The notes beneath the pieces were generated by a model that saw only the letters and a program-made list of their open reading frames with translations, had not been told where the DNA came from and searched no databases. DNA of 5,459 bases from an uncultured Planctomycetaceae bacterium (lineage in GTDB: Bacteria; Planctomycetota; Planctomycetia; Planctomycetales; Planctomycetaceae). The position numbers and the translations under genes were made by a program. Positions 1-5,284 of the stretch are shown in pieces. The stretch's first letter is position 1. Each line of letters starts with the position of its first letter. The stretch is from assembly GCA_903823545.1 (NCBI GenBank), contig CAIJTL010000980.1:1-5459 (forward strand). Reading direction: 5' to 3'.

Positions 1-1
1 G

Positions 2-472
2 GCCGCCTATTTGTTTGACGGCACGACCGGCGCTCTGCTGCGGACCATCAATAATCCGACTCCGGAGTTTGGAGACAACTTTGGCAGTTCCTTGGCAGCG
101 GTGGGGAGCAATATCCTCGTCGGTGCACATAATGACAACCGCGGAATTGGGGCCGCCTATTTGTTTGACGGCACGACCGGCGCTCTGCTGCGGACCATCA
201 ATAATCCGACCCCGGCGCTTGGAGACAGCTTTGGCTTTTCCGTGGCGGCGGTGGGGAACAACATTGTCGTCGGTGCAAATTTGGACGACACCACGGTAAT
301 TCGCGATTCTGGTTCGGTGTACTTGTTTGACGGCACAACCGGCGCTCTGTTGCGGACCATCAATAATCCGACTCCGGCGTTTGGAGACAGCTTTGGCTCC
401 TCCGTGGCAGCGGTGGGGAACAACATCCTCGTCGGTGCAGTTTTGGACGAGACCGGGGCCGACGATTCTGGT
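2..472 (+). repeat. Three tandem FG-GAP-encoding DNA repeats (150, 162, 159 bp)
   Basis: The units run 2-151, 152-313 and 314-472, and a broken fourth begins at 473. Positions 1-60 and 151-210 are identical base for base. Over the 75 bases from the LFDG codons onward, units 2 and 3 differ at only four positions, three of them synonymous. Divergence is concentrated at the end of each unit, after the VGA codons (HNDNRGIG, NLDDTTVIRDSG and VLDETGADDSG), where the length differences also lie. The pattern fits recent tandem duplication or gene conversion. A full propeller would need more blades, presumably encoded upstream of the window. Confidence 0.9.
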
Positions 473-2296
473 TCCGTGTACTTGTTTGACGGCCCGGGAT
501 TCGACCTCCCATCAGACAATGGTCCGAATGATGTGACCATCCGCAGGAACGGAACTAATTTGGAATTGTTTGACAACATCTCCGGTCAAGTGATCCAGGC
601 CCAACCATTTGTTCCTTCAGTCAATCCTGTGATCATCGCTGGTTCGGCGAATGAGGATGACACGCTGACGATCGACCTTTCTGGTGGACCGGTTGGGGTG
701 TTGAACTTCTATGGCAATCTTGCCGCGACGGACCGATTGCGAATCGTCGGCGCAGCGAATCAAGCTGGAACCTACACCCCCAATGCCTTCACGACCGGTT
801 CAGGGCAACTGGCAACGTCGGCGGGGCAAATCAATTTCTTCGGTTGCACGGACATCGAGAGTCTGAACTTTCCGAGCTTCTCGGTCGTCACTCCGAATGC
901 GATCGACGATCTCAAGATTGACGCTGCTGTCGGACGCGATGAGCAGCCTGCCAACATCGTCACCGGAACCAGCAGCGGTATAGCGATCGCGCCGCTTACG
1001 TTCTACGACATCACCTCGGTCACGCTGAATACAGGAACGAACGACGGCCGCACACGGGGGAATGATCAGGTCACTCTTCGCGAGCAGGGCTTGATTGCTC
1101 AAGGTCTGACTGCGTTCAACGTCTTGACTGGTTTGGGCAATGACACCTTGGAAGTCTTGTCCGATAGCTTCGCCTTGCCTATTCCCACGGGAGCTGGTTT
1201 CAGGTTCGACGCCGGTGCTGGCATCGATCAGATCAAAGTGGACACCAACGCGAATCTCACGCTGAGCAGTTCGAGACTCACGAGTTCCGTCGGAGGAGCG
1301 ATCAACTTAGTAACGACCTCGAATGGTGTTGCCCTCGTCGAGACCGCGTACCTGATTGGTGGCGACGAAAACAACGTATTGAACTCCGTCGCCTTCACCG
1401 GACCAGTGACACTTGAAGGAGGAAACGGCGACGACACGTTGCTCAGCGGTACCAACAACGATTTGCTCGTTGGGGGGGATGGTGACGATTCACTCAATGG
1501 CGGGAACGGCCCCAACCATCTGAGGGGTGGAGACGGTAACGATACGCTCATTGGCGGCACGCATCAGGACTTCCTCATTGGGGAAGACGGAGACGATTCA
1601 CTGATCGGTGGAGCGGGCAACGACGTCTTGGATGGTGGTCACGGTGCGAACTTCATGACTGGCGGCGAAGGTAACGACTATCTCACGAGTAACTCGTATG
1701 AAGAAGAGGACGAAGAATTTTCCTCAGGCGGGTCGGGTAACAACACCATGCTCGGCGGAACGGGCAATGACTTACTCATCAGCGGGGACGGCGATGATTC
1801 GCTCAATGGCGGAACCGGTAACGATGGTCTGTACGCTGGCGATGGAGACAACACGCTCATCGGCGACACCGGCAACGACACGCTCGATGCGGGTAGCGGA
1901 GACGACTTGCTCAACGCGGGCGATGGGAATAACCGACTGGTCGCTGGCTTTGGCAAAGACACGCTGATCGGTGGCTCGGGGGCCGACAACATCGACGCCG
2001 GAAGCGGCGACGACAGCATCATCGCCGGTGCCGGGAATGACACCATCCAAGCCGGAACCGGTGCTGACACGGTCGATGGTGGAGCGGGAGCCGACTACAT
2101 CACCGGTGGATACGGCAACGACAGCCTGCTCGGTGGCAGCGGCAACGACACCATCTACGGCGGCTTCGGCAACGACTTCATCGACTGCGGCACCGGCTTC
2201 GACCGCTACCTTGGGAATGGCGAGGCGGGGCTCCCCGATGATGACGAGATCGAAACGGACATCATCCTGAATGGGGAGTCTCAGCCTTCGTCATAA
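2..2296 (+). CDS. Large FG-GAP/RTX calcium-binding repeat protein, 5' end missing
   Basis: The frame is open from the first complete codon (position 2) to a TAA stop, giving 764 visible residues. The in-frame TTG at 11 lies inside a repeat unit and is not a plausible start, so the true start is upstream. Residues 1-157 are three FG-GAP-like repeats of 50, 54 and 53 residues with the pattern LFDGTTGALLRTINNPTP, then GD-x-FG-x-S-x-AAVG-x-N-I-x-VGA. A fragment of a fourth follows at 158-164. Residues about 165-472 are a beta-rich linker without a family I can name. Residues 473-562 are ten RTX nonapeptides (GGxGxDxLx), 563-575 an acidic insert containing YEEEDEEF, and 576-737 eighteen more nonapeptides. 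The tail, 738-764, is acidic and has no LPXTG or PEP-CTERM type signal. FG-GAP repeats usually form propeller blades, and RTX repeats bind calcium and are typical of secreted proteins. I infer a secreted or surface adhesin-like protein. The partner and ligand are unknown. Confidence 0.88.
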   Translation, partial: AAYLFDGTTGALLRTINNPTPEFGDNFGSSLAAVGSNILVGAHNDNRGIGAAYLFDGTTGALLRTINNPTPALGDSFGFSVAAVGNNIVVGANLDDTTVIRDSGSVYLFDGTTGALLRTINNPTPAFGDSFGSSVAAVGNNILVGAVLDETGADDSGSVYLFDGPGFDLPSDNGPNDVTIRRNGTNLELFDNISGQVIQAQPFVPSVNPVIIAGSANEDDTLTIDLSGGPVGVLNFYGNLAATDRLRIVGAANQAGTYTPNAFTTGSGQLATSAGQINFFGCTDIESLNFPSFSVVTPNAIDDLKIDAAVGRDEQPANIVTGTSSGIAIAPLTFYDITSVTLNTGTNDGRTRGNDQVTLREQGLIAQGLTAFNVLTGLGNDTLEVLSDSFALPIPTGAGFRFDAGAGIDQIKVDTNANLTLSSSRLTSSVGGAINLVTTSNGVALVETAYLIGGDENNVLNSVAFTGPVTLEGGNGDDTLLSGTNNDLLVGGDGDDSLNGGNGPNHLRGGDGNDTLIGGTHQDFLIGEDGDDSLIGGAGNDVLDGGHGANFMTGGEGNDYLTSNSYEEEDEEFSSGGSGNNTMLGGTGNDLLISGDGDDSLNGGTGNDGLYAGDGDNTLIGDTGNDTLDAGSGDDLLNAGDGNNRLVAGFGKDTLIGGSGADNIDAGSGDDSIIAGAGNDTIQAGTGADTVDGGAGADYITGGYGNDSLLGGSGNDTIYGGFGNDFIDCGTGFDRYLGNGEAGLPDDDEIETDIILNGESQPSS
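1418..2212 (+). repeat. RTX (hemolysin-type calcium-binding) nonapeptide array, 28 units
   Basis: Twenty-seven-base units encode GGxGxDxLx nonapeptides. Ten units occupy 1418-1687 and eighteen occupy 1727-2212, separated by a 39-base acidic insert at 1688-1726. Good consensus copies include GGDGDDSLN, GGAGNDVLD, GGTGNDLLI and GGSGNDTIY. Degenerate copies include GGNGPNHLR, GGTHQDFLI and the terminal CGTGFDRYL, which carries a cysteine. RTX arrays fold into a parallel beta-roll with calcium bound in the turns, typically outside the cell. The unit count was made by reading the translation and matches the coordinates in both blocks. Confidence 0.93.
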
Positions 2297-2349
2297 GGCG
2301 GTGAATCCGCAACCAAATGAGCGAGCCGGGGTGCGTCGTTGTTGATCCC

Positions 2350-2422
2350 GGAGGGATGCCAGCCATGAGTCGAAAGCCATCAGCAAAGATCGCGGAGACA
2401 TTTTTGTCGCTGGCATCCCTCC
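2350..2422. repeat. Perfect 14-bp inverted repeat with 45-base loop
   Basis: GGAGGGATGCCAGC at 2350-2363 is the exact reverse complement of GCTGGCATCCCTCC at 2409-2422. The 45 bases between them contain CATGAGTCG. The sequence just outside the right arm contains CGACTC, so a short GAGTCG element also recurs in inverted order. The loop is long and no T run follows, so this is not a standard terminator. I recall the GGGATGCCAGC core as a common intergenic element in planctomycete genomes. That is recollection and was not checked. Confidence 0.75.
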
Positions 2423-2458
2423 ATTCCGACTCGCGGATTGTTGAGGGGCAGACGCTTC

Positions 2459-2551
2459 GTAATCCGACGCGTGAGTGAGGGCGAGCGTTTCAAAACGCGA
2501 GGAAATGGCGGGGCCTGAGAGGCATTCGCCCTCGCTGACGCGTCGGGTTAC
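2459..2551. repeat. Imperfect 29-bp inverted repeat (dispersed palindromic element)
   Basis: The left arm at 2459-2487 and right arm at 2523-2551 match at 24 of 29 positions as reverse complements. The best-conserved part is the CCGACGCG/CGCGTCGG core and the GAGGGCGA/TCGCCCTC segment. The 35-base loop region carries a nested perfect hairpin, GCGTTT-CA-AAACGC, at 2485-2498. Translated, the arms read as NPTR on one strand and PVTRRVSEG on the other. I recall these strings from many spurious small proteins annotated in planctomycetes, which suggests a dispersed repeat. It could act as a REP or MITE-like element or as a transcript-end structure. Confidence 0.72.
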
Positions 2552-2647
2552 GGGCCGTCGGCAGGCTTTTTTCATTTTCGCGTAACAGCCGCGCATCTCT
2601 CTTGGTAGAGGCCGAGACCGGACGTTCGGGTTGGCTGCCCAATTTTC

Positions 2648-2664
2648 TGCACGCTCGGCGTGCA
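2648..2664 (+). promoter_or_regulatory. Perfect 7-bp hairpin/palindrome just upstream of the gene 2 ribosome binding site
   Basis: TGCACGC at 2648-2654, a TCG loop, and GCGTGCA at 2658-2664 form a perfect stem. The same AATTTT hexamer sits on either side, at 2641-2646 and 2666-2671. The structure ends ten bases before the AGGAG ribosome binding site. It could be a 5'-leader hairpin that affects translation or message stability, or a DNA operator for a dimeric regulator. The sequence alone does not decide between these. Confidence 0.5.
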
Positions 2665-2674
2665 CAATTTTCAC

Positions 2675-2679
2675 AGGAG
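2675..2679 (+). promoter_or_regulatory. Ribosome binding site AGGAG for the 2687 start
   Basis: AGGAG lies seven bases before the ATG at 2687, an ideal spacing. This decides the start. The same frame is open up to a GTG at 2660, but that codon lies inside the 2648-2664 hairpin and AGGAG would then be within the coding region. Confidence 0.85.
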
Positions 2680-2686
2680 AATCCTT

Positions 2687-5284
2687 ATGTTGTTCAACTA
2701 CATACGTTTGGGGGCTGTGGTTCGAGGTTGTTTCGGGAAATCGGGGCGAGGTCAACGGCGTCGCCGCAGCACCGGGGCGTGGTGGCTGGAGCGGTTGGAA
2801 GAGCGGATTGTTCCGGCGGTCATCACGGTGACCAGTGCGGCGGACAACATGACGGTGGATGGGCAGGTCACGTTGCGTGAGGCAATTGAGGCGGCCAACA
2901 CGGACACCCGAGTGGATGGTTCCACGGCCGGGAGCGGGGCGGACACGATTCAGTTTGCGGCCGGGCTGTCTGGGCAGACCATCCTTCTGGATGGTGAGGA
3001 GTTGCAGATCAACTCTTCCTTGACGATCAATGGTTTAGGGGCCGATCTCCTCACGATTGACGGCGACGATTCCTCGCGAATCTTTCAGGTGGCTTTCGGT
3101 TCGACCGTCACAATCTCTGGCCTGACGCTGACCAATGGTTTCGCCGATGAGGGTGGTGCGATTGAAAACAGTAGCGCCAACCTCACACTCAACAATCTCA
3201 AGATCACGTTCAATGAGGCGGGCATTGGCGGGGCGATTTTTGGTGCTGCAACAGTTAACAATTGCACGATCACCGACAACGTTGCGACCAGCACTCAAGG
3301 AGGTGCCATTCGCAACTCCTCGGGAGGTACACTCAACATCAACGGCAGCACTTTCGCGCGCAACAGGGTCATGAACGGCGGGAAAGGAGGGGGAGCGATT
3401 TATGACCGTGGAAATGGTGTGATCACGATTGTGAACAGTACGTTCACCGAAAATTCTTCAGCCGACGACGGCGGTGCGATCCATATGGATGATGGAACTG
3501 GATCTAACAGTACATTGACCATCAGCAACAGTGGTTTCAACTCGAATACAGCCTCCGACAGAGGTGGAGCCATCTACTCAAAATCCGGGTCGTCTGCGAG
3601 CGTCATCAATTCGCAAATCACAGGAAACACGGCCGGTCTTGAGGGTGGCGGCATCTACTCCAGGGTTTTTTTGACGGTGAATCACAGTTCGATCACGGAA
3701 AATACTGCGGTCAACGGAGCTGGTCTCTGGAAATCTAGCTTTGGGGCGGCACTGAATCGAACCTTGATTTCTGGAAACGTGGCCTCCGCGGCTGGCGGTG
3801 GTATTCATAACGAATTCAGCGGAGGCTTCAGCTCTACGGTACTCACCGACTGCACAGTCGACGGAAATGTCGCGGGCACTGAAGGAGCCGGGATCAACAA
3901 CGAAGGGATACTGACCATCAACGGTGGCACGATCTCGGCCAACTCTTCCGAGTTTGGCGGCGGGATCAACAACCTCGGAACGCTGACCGTCAACGGAACG
4001 ACGATCGCGGCGAACTCAGCCGTCTTCGGCGCGGGGATCAACAACGCCACGGGATTGAACGATCCAATCGTCACGATCACCAATGCCACGATCTCCGGAA
4101 ACTCCGCCAGCGGCAACGGGGGCGGGATCAATAACTCGACGACCGGAGAAGCGATCACGCTGACCATCAACAACAGCACGATTGTCGAGAACACCGCCAC
4201 CGGCAACGGCGGCGGGATCAGCAACGACAATGACGCCGTCTCGGCACGTTTGCGCAGCACGATTGTGGCGAACAATGACGCCACCGGAATCGGCGACGAG
4301 CTTGCGGGAACCTTCCGCACGGAATACAGCCTGATCGAGCGCCGCGCCGGAGCGACGATTCGTGAATCGGTCGCCGGCTCCAATCGCTACGGAGTGGACC
4401 CGCTGTTAGGCCCGCTCGCCGACAACGGTGGGGCGACGCTGACTCACGCCTTGCTTCCCGGAAGTCCGGCCATCAACCGAGGCTCGAACCCCACGCCGCA
4501 ATCGTTCGATCAACGGGGGCTGGGTTACGTCCGCGCCGCCGGACGAGCGGACATCGGAGCCGTTGAAGTGCAACAGAAGGGGACGTACCTCGTTCCCGAT
4601 CTCTCCAATCCGGCCAAGCAGCAATTGATCGTGGTCGGCTCCGAGCTGAAAGACACCGTCAGCGTCGCGCTCGCTTCAGGAAGATACAGCGTGACGCTTA
4701 ATGGCCGCATCCAGAGATTCACGGCGACAAACGTCGTCGGCATCGTGCTGAAGGGGAACCAGGGAGACGACTCTCTCACGCTGGCTAACACCGTGCTCAT
4801 TGGCGGAATCCTTGATGGCGGCACTGGCGACGACACGCTGACTGGCTCAGCCGGAAACGACATCCTGCTCGGCGGAGAAGGTGACGATCGATTGGTCGGC
4901 CTGGGAGGCAGAGACGTACTCATCGGCGGCGACGGACACGACAGCCTCACTGGAGGGATCGCCGACGACCTGTTGATCGGCGGAGCCACGACCTACGACA
5001 ACATCGCGTCCGCCTTGCTCGCGATCCGCTCGGAATGGACGTCTGTTGGTGACTACGCGACGCGTGCGGCAAATCTGCGTCAAGGAAGCAACGGCGCTCC
5101 GGTGCTCAACGCGAACACGATCGCCGACGGCTACTACGACGAGCTGACCGCCGATACCGGAGCCACTGGCGGACTCGAACTGATGTTCTACGACGATCTC
5201 GACTTGCTGACTGGTTTCACTCCTTCCACCGAACAAGCCGTGCTGATCGCTCAGCCCGTGGACGCCGTCCCCGTTTCCACATAG
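2687..5284 (+). CDS. Right-handed beta-helix (Pmp-like) surface protein with CSLREA-like, choice-of-anchor Q-like and RTX segments
   Basis: Complete gene of 865 residues from ATG to TAG. Residues 1-33 are basic (RGQRRRR at 21-27) with only a weak hydrophobic stretch. LERLEERIVPAV at 34-45 resembles an N-terminal motif I associate with exported planctomycete proteins. Residues about 46-90 resemble a CSLREA domain, with VTLREAIEAANT in place of CSLREA. Residues 150-530 are fourteen beta-helix turns marked by GGAI or G[GA]G[IL] every 24-31 residues with N-x-T-I/F-x-x-N strands, as in polymorphic membrane protein repeats. Residues about 570-626 (DPLLGPLADNGG, then SPAINRG, ending ADIGAVE) match what I know as choice-of-anchor Q. 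Six RTX nonapeptides occupy 711-764. The block 768-850 contains EWTSVGDYATRAANLRQG. The likely role is a secreted or cell-surface adhesin-like protein. No catalytic site is evident, and the ligand and anchoring mode are unknown. Confidence 0.9.
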   Translation: MLFNYIRLGAVVRGCFGKSGRGQRRRRSTGAWWLERLEERIVPAVITVTSAADNMTVDGQVTLREAIEAANTDTRVDGSTAGSGADTIQFAAGLSGQTILLDGEELQINSSLTINGLGADLLTIDGDDSSRIFQVAFGSTVTISGLTLTNGFADEGGAIENSSANLTLNNLKITFNEAGIGGAIFGAATVNNCTITDNVATSTQGGAIRNSSGGTLNINGSTFARNRVMNGGKGGGAIYDRGNGVITIVNSTFTENSSADDGGAIHMDDGTGSNSTLTISNSGFNSNTASDRGGAIYSKSGSSASVINSQITGNTAGLEGGGIYSRVFLTVNHSSITENTAVNGAGLWKSSFGAALNRTLISGNVASAAGGGIHNEFSGGFSSTVLTDCTVDGNVAGTEGAGINNEGILTINGGTISANSSEFGGGINNLGTLTVNGTTIAANSAVFGAGINNATGLNDPIVTITNATISGNSASGNGGGINNSTTGEAITLTINNSTIVENTATGNGGGISNDNDAVSARLRSTIVANNDATGIGDELAGTFRTEYSLIERRAGATIRESVAGSNRYGVDPLLGPLADNGGATLTHALLPGSPAINRGSNPTPQSFDQRGLGYVRAAGRADIGAVEVQQKGTYLVPDLSNPAKQQLIVVGSELKDTVSVALASGRYSVTLNGRIQRFTATNVVGIVLKGNQGDDSLTLANTVLIGGILDGGTGDDTLTGSAGNDILLGGEGDDRLVGLGGRDVLIGGDGHDSLTGGIADDLLIGGATTYDNIASALLAIRSEWTSVGDYATRAANLRQGSNGAPVLNANTIADGYYDELTADTGATGGLELMFYDDLDLLTGFTPSTEQAVLIAQPVDAVPVST
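3152..4219 (+). repeat. Fourteen-copy Pmp-like beta-helix repeat
   Basis: Marker motifs begin at residues 156, 181, 205, 235, 262, 293, 320, 344, 370, 400, 424, 448, 478 and 508 of the gene 2 protein. The first six read GGAI and the last eight read GGGI, GAGI or GAGL, in several cases followed by NN. Between markers lie strands such as NSTFTENSS and NATISGNSAS, matching the GGAI plus FxxN style of chlamydial Pmp repeats, with the F often replaced by I. Each copy probably forms one turn of a right-handed parallel beta-helix. Confidence 0.85.
4817..4978 (+). repeat. Short RTX calcium-binding array, six nonapeptides
   Basis: Six 27-base units encode GGTGDDTLT, GSAGNDILL, GGEGDDRLV, GLGGRDVLI, GGDGHDSLT and GGIADDLLI. 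An isolated copy-like KGNQGDDSL lies about 20 residues earlier. Units 4 and 6 lack parts of the calcium-binding consensus. Six turns make a small beta-roll, much shorter than the 28-unit array of the upstream gene, and it leads directly into the C-terminal block. Confidence 0.9.

Larger units (their letters stand above)
2297..2686. other. Non-coding spacer between the two surface-protein genes
   Basis: This 390-base spacer has no credible gene. Just after the TAA is a small hairpin (GCGG at 2298-2301, CCGC at 2307-2310) without a T tract. Two larger inverted repeats follow (2350-2422 and 2459-2551), then a six-T tract at 2567-2572. A hairpin at 2648-2664 and a ribosome binding site precede gene 2. 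I could not find a convincing -35/-10 pair, so promoter placement for gene 2 is left open. The T tract lies 15 bases after the second inverted repeat, so transcription could stop there, but the geometry is not that of a classical intrinsic terminator. Confidence 0.7.

Noticed and set aside
2..472. Possible CRISPR-like direct repeats at the window start
   Set aside because: The repeats are 150-162 bp units within an open reading frame that encode protein blades. There are no short repeats with unique spacers.
2365..2478. 37-codon frame on the plus strand starting MSRKPSAK and ending NPTRE
   Set aside because: It lies wholly within the inverted-repeat block and its ending is the left palindrome arm in translation. 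It is probably a repeat by-product, not a gene.
2567..2572. T6 tract as an intrinsic terminator for gene 1
   Set aside because: No compact GC-rich stem directly abuts it. The nearest large stem ends 15 bases earlier and has a long loop, so I kept it as a comment on the spacer only.
2660..2686. GTG at 2660 as an earlier start for the beta-helix gene
   Set aside because: The GTG lies within the right arm of the 2648-2664 hairpin, whereas ATG at 2687 has AGGAG seven bases upstream.
2291..2755. 154-codon open frame on the minus strand across the spacer
   Set aside because: It overlaps the end of gene 1 and the start of gene 2, runs through both palindromic repeats, and its recognisable strings (PVTRRVSEGE, GGMPATKMSPRS) come from those repeats. 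It shows no domain or convincing ribosome binding site.
2602..2880. 92-codon plus-strand frame overlapping the start of gene 2
   Set aside because: Different frame from the well-supported gene 2, arginine/glycine-rich shadow translation, no family resemblance.
3805..4383. 192-codon minus-strand frame within the beta-helix gene
   Set aside because: It is the antisense of the repeat array. Its repeated LLIPPPL-type strings simply mirror GGGINN-type codons on the coding strand.
4525..4989. 154-codon minus-strand frame antisense to the RTX end of gene 2
   Set aside because: Proline/serine-rich translation mirrors the RTX codons on the plus strand. The same effect gives the minus-strand frame at 1678-2070 in gene 1.
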